NCBI RefSeq assembly: GCF_019599275.1 | Contig: NZ_JAHZTD010000002.1 | Coordinates: forward strand, 1,364,001-1,428,000 | Source: Hymenobacter sp. HSC-4F20 | GTDB lineage: Bacteria; Bacteroidota; Bacteroidia; Cytophagales; Hymenobacteraceae | Length of the DNA: 64,000 nt | Direction: 5' to 3' | Part shown: positions 18,078 through 25,963 of the stretch, in pieces | Numbering within the stretch: the stretch's first letter is position 1 | How the letters are laid out: each line of letters starts with the position of its first letter | Notes under the pieces: generated by a model | What the model saw: only the letters and a program-made list of their open reading frames with translations | The model's database searches: none | What the model was told of the DNA's origin: nothing | Made by a program: the position numbers and the translations under genes

Positions 18078-18093
18078 TGTTCCACGTGAAACA
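18078..18093. promoter_or_regulatory. parS: parS chromosome-partition site (exact consensus match)
   Basis: TGTTCCACGTGAAACA matches the well-known ParB-binding consensus TGTTnCACGTGAAACA at every position. The flanks extend the symmetry (AAATG before, TTTTT after). It is intergenic, six bases after the HTH gene. parS sites usually lie near the replication origin. No parA or parB is in the window. Confidence 0.82.
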
Positions 18094-18302
18094 TTTTTGT
18101 TCACTTCTTCAAGCTTGACTGCCGAAACAGAAGGCAGGTAGCCACAGGTTGTTGATCATGCCTGTGTCGCGTATCATCTCAAATACGTAGCCCGGCGCTG
18201 TGTTATGCCTACTGTCAACTGTATCATTCCCTCTAAGGAGATTCGGGTAGTAGAGAGATGATGTACTAAAGAAATATTTGTTGCTCGCACGCCTGGTCCT
18301 GT

Positions 18303-18866
18303 ATGATAGAACCCCAACTCCCCTGGTCCCGTCCGGTAGCGTACTCGCGCGTTACCTTGACCGAATTAATGATTCCTTCCTATGCCAACTTCGGTGGGAA
18401 GATCCACGGCGGCATCCTGCTCTCCCTAATGGATAAGGTGGCGTACGCTGCCGCCTCTAAGCACGCCGGTACTTACTGCGTAACGGTTAGTGTCGATGGA
18501 GTCAATTTCCTGCAACCAGTGGAGGTCGGAGAGTTGGTGTCGTTGCTCGCCTCCGTGAATTATGTGGGCCGAACTTCCCTGCTGGTGGGTATTAAGGTGA
18601 TTGCCGAGAACGTGCGTACCGGGGTAGTTAAGCACACCAACACATGCTACTTTACTATGGTAGCAAAAGATGAGGAAGGGAAACCCGTGATGGTGCCTGA
18701 ACTGGAGTTAGAAACTCCGGAGGATACCCGTCGATTCCTTGAAGCTATCAAACGGAGAGAATTCAAAACTCAGTACAAGGAAAGATTCGACAATGCTCGC
18801 ACGGCAATACTAGCTGAACAGCAACAGGGCCTGTTGCAAGGTGAGCGTTGCCAAATAAAGTACTAG
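18303..18866 (+). CDS. Acyl-CoA thioesterase, hotdog fold (YciA-like)
   Basis: Hydrolyses acyl-CoA to free fatty acid and CoA. 187 residues. The hotdog-fold signature is ANFGGKIHGGILLSLMDKVAY, where the HGG turn and the following Asp are the catalytic-region marks. CVTVSVDGVNFLQPVEVGELV follows as the second conserved strand-helix unit. The C-terminal ~45 residues are charged and helical. Monocistronic; the 231 bases upstream (18072-18302) contain parS and otherwise nothing I recognise. Confidence 0.92.
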   Translation: MIEPQLPWSRPVAYSRVTLTELMIPSYANFGGKIHGGILLSLMDKVAYAAASKHAGTYCVTVSVDGVNFLQPVEVGELVSLLASVNYVGRTSLLVGIKVIAENVRTGVVKHTNTCYFTMVAKDEEGKPVMVPELELETPEDTRRFLEAIKRREFKTQYKERFDNARTAILAEQQQGLLQGERCQIKY

Positions 18867-18987
18867 GCAGGAAATTCCCGGTAGAAGCTCTGACAGGTCA
18901 ACTGCACGGTGAAGAGCTAGTCAGCTTAAGCACTGAGGTGTGCCGATAGGGTAGGGGGTACGCAAAAGTGTTTCTACCGGCTTTGCT

Positions 18988-19311
18988 CTACAGAAACACT
19001 ACTTCCTTAATAATGTCTTCGCCAACCTCTGCGTTGAGGTTAGCTAATACGCGGGTTTTGGCCATCACTAACTCGTGCTTGAGAGGGGCCGAGGATAGGC
19101 GCACGAATAGCTTATTATTGCTCACATATACTTGCTGGGTTTTCATGGCTACTGCCTTACCCATCACCTTTTCCCAACTGGCTACTACTGTCACTTCGTT
19201 CAACTTGCCCTGTAGCCGGTAGACCCGGAGCAGCGCCGTGATGCCGTCTTTCAGTGGCACAATATCTGACTGACGGGAATTTTCGGAGGAGAAAGGTTTT
19301 TTTAGAGCCAT
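18988..19311 (-). CDS. DUF721 (DciA-like) protein
   Basis: 107 residues, matching the DUF721 family that includes DciA, the predicted loader of the replicative helicase DnaB in bacteria lacking DnaC. Seen: VASWEKVMGKAVAMKTQQVYVSNNK (split by a short loop) and LFVRLSSAPLKHELVMAKTRVLANLN, the conserved KH-like core. It lies directly downstream of recF on the same strand, a frequent neighbour pairing in Bacteroidota that fits a replication/repair role. It may be read from the recF promoter or from its own. Confidence 0.85.
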   Translation of the reverse strand: MALKKPFSSENSRQSDIVPLKDGITALLRVYRLQGKLNEVTVVASWEKVMGKAVAMKTQQVYVSNNKLFVRLSSAPLKHELVMAKTRVLANLNAEVGEDIIKEVVFL

Positions 19312-19354
19312 TAGCTTACTTAACGCGCGTAGAACTTGCTTGTTGCCAGCTCTA

Positions 19355-19362
19355 CAAAGATA
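19355..19362 (-). promoter_or_regulatory. Bacteroidota -7 promoter box for DUF721 gene
   Basis: On the minus strand the sequence is TATCTTTG, a full match to TAnnTTTG, 43 bases before the DUF721 start and within the recF/DUF721 intergenic gap. Confidence 0.5.
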
Positions 19363-19376
19363 CCCTTCCGCGGTGG

Positions 19377-20489
19377 TTAAAGAGGGGTTACCACGCCCGA
19401 TTCAACCCGAAACCGACGGATATCTTCCGAGAGAGCGGCCAGAGCCCGGTCAGTCCGCTCCAAGTGCGTATCAGTTAGAAATATTTGTCCGAACGTGTGG
19501 TTGACGACCAACTGCATCAGGCGAGTGATTCGCTTCTCATCCAGCCGGTCAAATATGTCGTCGAGTAGGAGCAAAGGCTTGTGCTGCTTATGATGAGCCA
19601 GTATTTCAAACTGCGCCAGCTTAAGAGCAATAGCAAATGATTTCTGCTGTCCTTGTGAGCCGTAATTTTTTACTGCTACCCCATCCATTAAAAAGGAAAC
19701 ATCGTCGCGGTGGGGGCCGGCTGAAGTGCGTTGCAGGCTTAAGTCCTTGCGCTCCTGCAGGCGTAGCAGCTTAAGAAAATCAGTGCCTAGCAACTCACTC
19801 TTATACGACAGGGTCACCAATTCACGGCCATCGGCGAGCTGCTGGTAGTGGCGTTGGAAAATGGGCTCGAACTCCGTAAGAAATTCCTGCCGCCGCTGGG
19901 CAAGCTGTTCGCCTAAAGGCGCCAGTTGCTCATCTATTACAAGTAGGTAGTCACGGTCGTAGCCCGCCTGCCGGTCAGCGGCCAGCTTAAGCAGGGAGTT
20001 GCGTTGCTTCAGTAGGTGCGCGTACCGGATTAGTCGCTCTAGGTAATCATGGTCCAGTTGAGAAATCAGACTGTCGAAATACTTACGTCGCTCTTCGCTA
20101 CCCTGCCGGATAAGGTCAGTATCATAGGGCGAGATAAGTACTACCGGGTAGCGGCCAATGTGGTCGGAAACTCGTTCGTAGGGTTGCTTGTCGTGGGTGA
20201 CTGTTTTCTTCTGCCCAATGCGGAGGCTGCATTGAATCACCTCTGGCTTGCCTGCTGAGTCGGCCCGAAATTTTCCCTTTACTACGAAGAACTCGGCCCC
20301 CTGTTGAATGCTCTGAGTATCGACGGAAGTAAAGGCACTTTTAGTAAGGGAGAGGTAGTGAATAGCATCCAGTAAATTGGTCTTGCCACTTCCATTATCC
20401 CCTATAAAGCAATTGATGTGCGGAGAGAGACCTAAGTTGGCTTCTTCGTAGTTTTTAAAGAACAGTAAATGCAGGCTTTCTAGTATCAT
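19377..20489 (-). CDS. recF: DNA replication and repair protein RecF
   Basis: SMC-like ATPase that loads RecA at gaps during recombinational repair; 370 residues, cytoplasmic. Walker A GDNGSGKT is at residues 30-37, the signature region reads TSAGPHRDDVSF, and Walker B is LLLLDDIFDRLD. The final HTFGQIFLTDTHLER fits RecF. The start MILESLHLL at 20489 is chosen because it begins the first beta strand; the frame extends 19 codons upstream without homology. It is transcribed divergently from pdhA and heads a likely recF-DUF721 operon. Confidence 0.96.
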   Translation of the reverse strand: MILESLHLLFFKNYEEANLGLSPHINCFIGDNGSGKTNLLDAIHYLSLTKSAFTSVDTQSIQQGAEFFVVKGKFRADSAGKPEVIQCSLRIGQKKTVTHDKQPYERVSDHIGRYPVVLISPYDTDLIRQGSEERRKYFDSLISQLDHDYLERLIRYAHLLKQRNSLLKLAADRQAGYDRDYLLVIDEQLAPLGEQLAQRRQEFLTEFEPIFQRHYQQLADGRELVTLSYKSELLGTDFLKLLRLQERKDLSLQRTSAGPHRDDVSFLMDGVAVKNYGSQGQQKSFAIALKLAQFEILAHHKQHKPLLLLDDIFDRLDEKRITRLMQLVVNHTFGQIFLTDTHLERTDRALAALSEDIRRFRVESGVVTPL

Positions 20490-20557
20490 GCGTAGGGTTC
20501 GGAATTGCAATCCTTTTACGTACTTTCGCATCCCAAACGCGAACAACCGAAAGCAAG

Positions 20558-21721
20558 ATGGCGGAGACGAAAGTAAAGGCTGCCCCCAAGGCTTCCAATT
20601 CGACGAAAAAATCGTCAGCCCCGAAAGGCAAGGATGCTACCGATACGGTAAAGCAACCCGATCCGGTATTGCCCCCCGCCAACAGCGAGGCTGAGCAAGC
20701 TACTGGTGCTCCTAAGGCGACCACGCCGGCTCAGCCGGAATTTCCGAAAGAAACGTATTTGCAGTGGTATGAGCAGATGCAGCTCATGCGCAAGTTTGAG
20801 GAAAAGGCTGGTCAGCTTTACGGTCAGCAGAAGATTAAAGGCTTCTGCCACCTCTACATTGGTCAGGAGGCTTGCGTAGCCGGTGCCGTGTCGGCCCTGA
20901 CCAAAGACGACAAGTGGATTACCGCTTACCGTGACCACGCGCACCCGCTGGCACTGGGCACTTCTCCTAACGCCATTATGGCGGAGTTATACGCTAAGGC
21001 AACGGGCTGCTCTAAAGGCAAAGGCGGCTCTATGCATATCTTCGATAAGAGCGTGAACTTCATTGGCGGCCATGGCATTGTAGGTGGCCAAGTACCACTC
21101 GGAGCAGGTATTGCTTTTGCGGAGAAGTACAACAAGACAGGCAACTTGTGCATTTGCTACATGGGCGACGGTGCGGTGCGCCAGGGTGCCCTGCACGAAG
21201 CCTTCAACATGGCTATGCTGTGGAAGCTGCCCGTTATTTTTGTGGTAGAAAACAACGGCTACGCCATGGGTACCTCAGTGCAGCGTACTTCCAACGTGAC
21301 GGAGCTATATACTCTAGGCGAGAGCTACGATATGCCTTCGGAGCCAGTAAACGCTATGAACGTGGAGGACGTGCATAATGCCGTAGCTCGTGCGGCAGAG
21401 CGGGCCCGTGCAGGTGAAGGTCCTACCTTCCTGGAGTTTAAAACCTACCGCTACAAAGGGCACTCCATGAGCGACCCGGCGAAGTACCGCACCAAGGAAG
21501 AGCTGGAAGACTACCGCTCCCGCGACTCCATCGAGGCCGTGCGCCACACCATCCTCACCCACAACATGGCTACCGAGGAAGAACTCACGGCCATTGATGA
21601 GAATATCAAGGCGCAGGTACAAGAGTCCGTCGAGTTTGCTGAAAACTCGCCCTTCCCCACGGCTGATGAGCTGTACAAGGATGTGTACGTGCAGCAGGAC
21701 TACCCCTACATCCGCGACTAG
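20558..21721 (+). CDS. pdhA: Pyruvate dehydrogenase E1 alpha subunit
   Basis: TPP-dependent decarboxylating subunit of the pyruvate dehydrogenase complex, cytoplasmic, 387 residues. The TPP/Mg motif starts at GDGAVRQGALHEAFN (about residue 203) and ends at VVENN. GGSMH, GHGIVGGQVPLGAG and YRYKGHSMSDPAKYR (phosphorylation-loop-like) are typical of E1 alpha. The first ~60 residues are a Lys/Ala/Pro/Ser-rich, probably unstructured extension absent from most homologues. The E1 beta gene is not beside it. TACTTTCG at 20521-20528 is a possible promoter box. Confidence 0.96.
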   Translation: MAETKVKAAPKASNSTKKSSAPKGKDATDTVKQPDPVLPPANSEAEQATGAPKATTPAQPEFPKETYLQWYEQMQLMRKFEEKAGQLYGQQKIKGFCHLYIGQEACVAGAVSALTKDDKWITAYRDHAHPLALGTSPNAIMAELYAKATGCSKGKGGSMHIFDKSVNFIGGHGIVGGQVPLGAGIAFAEKYNKTGNLCICYMGDGAVRQGALHEAFNMAMLWKLPVIFVVENNGYAMGTSVQRTSNVTELYTLGESYDMPSEPVNAMNVEDVHNAVARAAERARAGEGPTFLEFKTYRYKGHSMSDPAKYRTKEELEDYRSRDSIEAVRHTILTHNMATEEELTAIDENIKAQVQESVEFAENSPFPTADELYKDVYVQQDYPYIRD

Positions 21722-21772
21722 TACAGCGGAGGTTTACCAGGCCCTCACCGGCCGTCTTTTCGAGTAATTCCC

Positions 21773-22552
21773 ATGTCGAAGATTCCTTTCACTGGTAAAA
21801 GTCAACAGGCCCGCCAGCAACAGACGCAGCGGGTTGTGTCTTCGGACCCGCTGCAACCAGCAGAGGCCTACAACCCGGAGCTTCCGCTACTGGAAGACCC
21901 CGATGCGCTGGCGGCTCGGCTAGCTAATTCGGAGGATTTTCTGCGCCGTAACAAAAATGTCCTGCTTGGCTTACTGACCGTGGTAGTGCTGGCCGTGGCA
22001 GGGGGCTTTGGCTATTACCTGTGGCGTGGCTCGCAAGACACCAAAGGGCAGGCTGCTTTGTTTCAAGCCGTAAACTATTGGGAAGCTGACTCATTGCAGA
22101 AGGCTATGAAAGGTGACGGCAAGAACCTGGGCCTGGAACGCGTGGCTGCGGAGTATAACGGAACTGATGCCGGCAACTTAGCCAACTTCTATGCTGGAGT
22201 AGCTGCTCTTAAGCAAGGGCAGTATAAGCAAGCCATTGATTACCTGGAAGACTTTAGCTCGGATGACTACTTGGTACAGGCCCGAGCCTACTCGCTGCTC
22301 GGTGATGCACACGCCGAGCTAAATCAACCCAAGGAAGCAGCAGACTTCTACAACAAAGCAGCTAACCACAACGCCAACGAGTACTTCTCGCCGGGTTATT
22401 TGCTGAAAGAGGCTACCGCCCGCGAAGCTGCCAAAGACTACTCGGGTGCCATCAGCGCCTATACTAAAATCATCACGGAGTATCCTGCCGCGGCTGAGGC
22501 CACCGAAGCCAAACAGTACAAAGCCCGTGCAGAAGGCTTGACTGGTAACTAA
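21773..22552 (+). CDS. Membrane-anchored TPR protein
   Basis: 259 residues: a charged cytoplasmic N-terminus of ~65 residues, one transmembrane helix (VLLGLLTVVVLAVAGGFGYYLW), then TPR-like helical repeats (NFYAGVAALKQGQYKQAIDYL; AYSLLGDAHAELNQPKEAADFY; SGAISAYTKIITEYP). The layout resembles the YfgM-type periplasmic TPR proteins that assist export. It follows pdhA by 51 bases and precedes ribH, a frequent arrangement in Bacteroidota; a direct role is not evident. Confidence 0.85.
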   Translation: MSKIPFTGKSQQARQQQTQRVVSSDPLQPAEAYNPELPLLEDPDALAARLANSEDFLRRNKNVLLGLLTVVVLAVAGGFGYYLWRGSQDTKGQAALFQAVNYWEADSLQKAMKGDGKNLGLERVAAEYNGTDAGNLANFYAGVAALKQGQYKQAIDYLEDFSSDDYLVQARAYSLLGDAHAELNQPKEAADFYNKAANHNANEYFSPGYLLKEATAREAAKDYSGAISAYTKIITEYPAAAEATEAKQYKARAEGLTGN

Positions 22553-22572
22553 CTATATCCAGCACCTTATTG

Positions 22573-22608
22573 ACGAAAGGACGGGCCAGCCCGTCCTTTC
22601 GTGTTTTC
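22573..22608 (+). terminator. Intrinsic terminator after TPR gene
   Basis: ACGAAAGGACGGG (22573-22585) pairs perfectly with 22590-22602 around CCAG, followed by GTTTTCTG. Confidence 0.9.
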
Positions 22609-22665
22609 TGGTTCCTGGAAGCCACCCGAGTATGCTGGAGTAACTAAGGAAGCACAAACTGCCTG

Positions 22666-22673
22666 TACCTTTG
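22666..22673 (+). promoter_or_regulatory. Bacteroidota -7 promoter box for ribH
   Basis: TACCTTTG is a full match to TAnnTTTG, 40 bases before the ATG. Confidence 0.6.
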
Positions 22674-22713
22674 CTTTGCTAACTGTTCATTTACCTTAAC
22701 CTGCGTTTCTACA

Positions 22714-23190
22714 ATGGCCACTTCCCTCAAAAACCTAAGCGACTATACTTCCGATACCTTCATTGATATTTCCGATAAGCGCTTTGGGTTAGTAGTAGCG
22801 GAATGGAATCGGGAAATAACGGATACCCTGGCCCGCGGCGCCTACGACACACTGATCAAGCACGGTGCCAAGCCCGAGAATATTTTCCGTAACACCGTAC
22901 CGGGTAGCTTCGAATTGACTCTGGGCGCCCAGTTGCTGGCCCAGCACGCCGAGATTGATGCGGTTATTTGCTTGGGGGTAGTAATCAAGGGTGAAACAAA
23001 GCACGACGACTACATCTGTCATGCCGTGGCCAGCGGCATTACCAATGTGGGATTAAAGTTTAACAAGCCAGTCATTTTTGGCTTGGTAACGACCAACACC
23101 TTGGAGCAGGCCTGGGACCGGGCGGGTGGCAAGCACGGAAATAAAGGGGTGGAAGGCGCAGTAGCGGCCATTCATATGCTAGGGTTCTAG
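22714..23190 (+). CDS. ribH: 6,7-dimethyl-8-ribityllumazine synthase
   Basis: Penultimate step of riboflavin synthesis, joining the ribitylaminopyrimidine with dihydroxybutanone phosphate; forms an icosahedral or decameric shell. 158 residues, the usual length. Conserved marks: FGLVVAEWNREIT (substrate Trp/Asn region), PGSFELTLGAQLLA, CLGVVIKGETKHDDYIC (with the catalytic His) and PVIFGLVTTNTLEQA. It sits between its own promoter and a hairpin-rich intergenic region. Confidence 0.97.
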   Translation: MATSLKNLSDYTSDTFIDISDKRFGLVVAEWNREITDTLARGAYDTLIKHGAKPENIFRNTVPGSFELTLGAQLLAQHAEIDAVICLGVVIKGETKHDDYICHAVASGITNVGLKFNKPVIFGLVTTNTLEQAWDRAGGKHGNKGVEGAVAAIHMLGF

Positions 23191-23212
23191 GTAGCCCATC
23201 TTCTGCTTGTAC

Positions 23213-23240
23213 GGCTACCTTCGTAGCTCCCGCAAGGGAG
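23213..23240 (+). terminator. Two tandem small hairpins after ribH
   Basis: GCTAC-CTTC-GTAGC (23214-23227) is followed at once by CTCCC-GCAA-GGGAG (23227-23240, GNRA loop). There is no strong T-run, so the role as terminator is tentative. Confidence 0.45.
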
Positions 23241-23282
23241 GTTGTCGAGTATAGGAGCCGTGTGCATTAGCGGACAAAAGTG

Positions 23283-23476
23283 TAGCTTTGCGGCCGAAAC
23301 GGCTTGGTCATCGGGACGTTCCGGGCGCCAGTGGATCGTCCTAGTTGCGGAGGTACCGTGGGTAAGGTAAACTTATTCGCGCAAGCCGCTGTTGAGTCAG
23401 AACTGCTGGTACTCGTCCCATTTCGGTACCACCGCTCGGCTAATCATTAATCTTATTAACCTCTCCCTGCATCAAC
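23283..23476 (+). ncRNA. Structured leader or small RNA upstream of DksA-like gene
   Basis: TAGCTTTG at 23283-23290 is a full -7 box match, so a transcript would start near 23296, leaving ~180 bases before the ATG. GCGGAGGTACCG (23347-23358) pairs with CGGTACCACCGC (23424-23435) with one mismatch, continued inward by TGGG/CCCA. A smaller hairpin, GGACG/CGTCC, lies before it. It matches no RNA family I can recognise: I do not see the SRP, RNase P or tmRNA core motifs. Confidence 0.45.
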
Positions 23477-23860
23477 ATGAGTGAAGAACCCCTACGCTAT
23501 TCCAGGGAAGAACTGGCGGAGTTTGAGCAAATCATTCAGGATAAGCTTACCGCGGCTCGCAAGGAAGTAGCGTTCATCAAAGAAACGCTTAGCCGTAAGA
23601 ACGATTCGGGTACTGATAACACGGCTTCTTCGTCGAAGGTGCTGGAGGACGGTGCTGATACGGCCGAGAAAGAGAGCCTGAACCAGTTGGCCTCGCGCCA
23701 GATGAAGTTTATTCAGCAGCTCGAAAACGCTCTGATTCGCATTAAGAATGGCACCTATGGGGTGTGCATTGGCACGGGCAAGCTGATTCCGAAGGAACGC
23801 CTGCGCGCCGTGCCGCACACGCAGCACTCCATTGAGGCGAAGATGGCGCGCCGCGACTAA
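23477..23860 (+). CDS. DksA/TraR-family protein with degenerate zinc finger
   Basis: 127 residues. The N-terminal two-thirds is a coiled coil that in DksA enters the RNA polymerase secondary channel. The C-terminal segment NGTYGVCIGTGKLIPKERL is the DksA/TraR zinc-finger region, but only one of the four cysteines remains (GVC followed by IGTG). Loss of zinc ligands is common in Bacteroidota TraR/DksA proteins, so the fold is probably held by other contacts. Predicted role: a transcription factor working with polymerase, perhaps with ppGpp. Preceded by an unusually long structured leader. Confidence 0.86.
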   Translation: MSEEPLRYSREELAEFEQIIQDKLTAARKEVAFIKETLSRKNDSGTDNTASSSKVLEDGADTAEKESLNQLASRQMKFIQQLENALIRIKNGTYGVCIGTGKLIPKERLRAVPHTQHSIEAKMARRD

Positions 23861-23881
23861 GGCGGCTACCATTTTGTTTAT

Positions 23882-23946
23882 TGCCCGGACTTGTGACTGG
23901 CTGTCGTCTACGGCGGAGCTGGTTTGCTAGTCCGGGCACTGTTTTC
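23882..23946 (+). terminator. Long-loop hairpin after DksA-like gene
   Basis: TGCCCGGACT (23882-23891) pairs with AGTCCGGGCA (23929-23938) around a 37-base loop, followed by CTGTTTTC. It probably acts as terminator. Confidence 0.55.
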
Positions 23947-24034
23947 AAAAGCCCCTCGTTACGGGTTTTTCTGAAGTTATCACCTGATTTTTTTCCGACG
24001 TACCGTAGCGATACGGCACCTACGCTTCTTCCAT

Positions 24035-25813
24035 ATGGGTAAGAAACACTTCTCCGGCGATACGCCCGGCCGCCGTGGCCGCACCACTGGCCGTCCTTCT
24101 GGGGCTTCCAATGGCCCCGACGGGTCCCGTAAATTCTCTCAGCCTGGCCGCGGCCGCGACGAGCGACCGGGAAACGGTGTTCCGCGCTTTGGTGCTCGAG
24201 GTGATGAGGCGCGTGGTAACGATCGGCCAAGCTTTGGGCGTTCTGCCAGCGGTAGCACACCCGCTAAAAAGTATAGTGGAGTAGGCGGCTTTGGTGGCTT
24301 CAAGAAACTAGGAGCAACGAGTAATACGTTTAACCGCTCCAACGAAGGTCGGGCTGGGGGCTTTGGTCAGCGGAGCGGTGCCCGCCGATTTGAGGAGGAA
24401 GGTCGCCGCGAGGAACGGCCGGTTCGGAACTTCGAGCCAAAGCAGTCCTGGCAAGGGCAACCCTACCAGCAGGAGGGCAAGCCTACGGTTCCCCGTGGCC
24501 AACCCGGTGAGCGGAACCGTAAGTTCATCAAGCAGAACCCACGTCCGGAGGAAACGCCTCGTTCCAACGATTCCCGCACGTATGCTCCGCGGCCCGAAGC
24601 TACCCCTCGGCCCGCGGGTAATGGCGAACGAGAAATCCGGCCGGCCCGGCCTTTCGATTACCGCGGCCGACCAGATGACTTAGATCGGCCCACTGACCGC
24701 CGCGACACCCAGGCAGAGGATTATCCAGCGAACCGCCCCACGCGGGCAAGCTCTCCGTTCGGTGCCGAGCGACGGGAGCGGCGCGAGAGTGGCCTAGGCG
24801 GCGGTAGCTTTGGAGAGAAGCGTACGGCCCGCCCCGGTAGTTTCAGCGGTAGCGACAAGCGCGAAAGCCGCTCATTCGGGGAGGAGCGCAAGGGTAGCTT
24901 CCGGCCCCAGCGGGAAGAGCGTCCTCGTCGGGCTCATGATGAGCACGTAGGACGGGGAGAGCAGACCGCAAATCCTAATCAGGCCGGTAAACGCAAATAT
25001 GGCGAGGTGGCCGGCGAGGCTCCCGACTATAAAAACCTCAGGCACTACGAGGAGGATAAAACCCGCGGCAACAAGCGTCGGCGGGAAGAAGACGAGTTGG
25101 GCTCGGAAGAGGTGCGCCTCAACCGTTACATTGCCAACGCCGGCATTTGCTCCCGCCGGGAGGCTGATGCGCTGATTGCCGCCGGCGAGATTAAAGTGAA
25201 TGGGCAGGTAGTAACGGAAATGGGCTACAAAGTGCAGCCCTCCGACACGGTGCAGTACGGCAAAACCAACCTCAACCGCGAGAAGCTGGTGTATGTGCTG
25301 CTCAACAAGCCCAAAGACTATATCACGACCACAGACGACCCCGAGGGCCGGCGCACGGTAATGGAGCTGGTAAAGGGCGCTTCCAAGGAGCGCGTATTCC
25401 CGGTAGGTCGCCTCGACCGCAATACTACGGGCCTGCTGCTGTTCACCAACGATGGGGAGGTAGCGCAGAAACTCTCGCACCCTTCGCACCGCAACAAAAA
25501 AATCTACCAGGTAGAGCTGGATAAGCCTCTGACGGAGGCGCACCTGCGGCAGATTGCCGAGGGCTTGGAGCTGGAAGATGGCAAAGCAGAAGTGGACGAT
25601 GTCGCTGTGGTAGCCGGCAACCCGCACTTTGTGGGGGTAGAAATTCATATTGGCCGTAACCGTATTGTGCGCCGCATCTTTGAGCACCTGGGCTATGAGG
25701 TAGTGACCCTGGACCGTGTGCAGTATGCCGGCCTCACGAAAAAGGATCTGCCCCGCGGCAAGTGGCGCTTCCTGACGGAAAAGGAGGTAATCCGTCTTAA
25801 GTATTTCATGTAG
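24035..25813 (+). CDS. rRNA pseudouridine synthase (RluB/RsuA type) with long disordered N-terminus
   Basis: Isomerises a specific uridine in rRNA to pseudouridine. 592 residues, against about 250-300 for usual family members. Residues ~358-415 are an S4 RNA-binding domain (VRLNRYIANAGICSRREAD), then the catalytic domain with VGRLDRNTTGLLL, catalytic Asp461, and NRIVRRIFEHLGYEV. The first ~350 residues are low-complexity and rich in Arg, Gly, Pro, Ser and Glu, with repeated RPxR, RxFG and ERREx patterns, predicted to be disordered and RNA-binding. The ATG at 24035 opens this extension. Long RG-rich tails occur on this enzyme in other Bacteroidota, though the sequence is poorly conserved. Confidence 0.93.
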   Translation: MGKKHFSGDTPGRRGRTTGRPSGASNGPDGSRKFSQPGRGRDERPGNGVPRFGARGDEARGNDRPSFGRSASGSTPAKKYSGVGGFGGFKKLGATSNTFNRSNEGRAGGFGQRSGARRFEEEGRREERPVRNFEPKQSWQGQPYQQEGKPTVPRGQPGERNRKFIKQNPRPEETPRSNDSRTYAPRPEATPRPAGNGEREIRPARPFDYRGRPDDLDRPTDRRDTQAEDYPANRPTRASSPFGAERRERRESGLGGGSFGEKRTARPGSFSGSDKRESRSFGEERKGSFRPQREERPRRAHDEHVGRGEQTANPNQAGKRKYGEVAGEAPDYKNLRHYEEDKTRGNKRRREEDELGSEEVRLNRYIANAGICSRREADALIAAGEIKVNGQVVTEMGYKVQPSDTVQYGKTNLNREKLVYVLLNKPKDYITTTDDPEGRRTVMELVKGASKERVFPVGRLDRNTTGLLLFTNDGEVAQKLSHPSHRNKKIYQVELDKPLTEAHLRQIAEGLELEDGKAEVDDVAVVAGNPHFVGVEIHIGRNRIVRRIFEHLGYEVVTLDRVQYAGLTKKDLPRGKWRFLTEKEVIRLKYFM

Positions 25814-25963
25814 GCACGCAACCCCTAACCTATCGGGTGGCTCTTGAGGGTGAGGCTGTGGAAAAGAAGTGGCTACAGGCGCTTTCTGGCTAGGTCAGCC
25901 GGACGCATAGTAGTCTTCGGTTTTCGCAGCCTCACCTTTCACTATTTCACTGTTTCGCGGATA

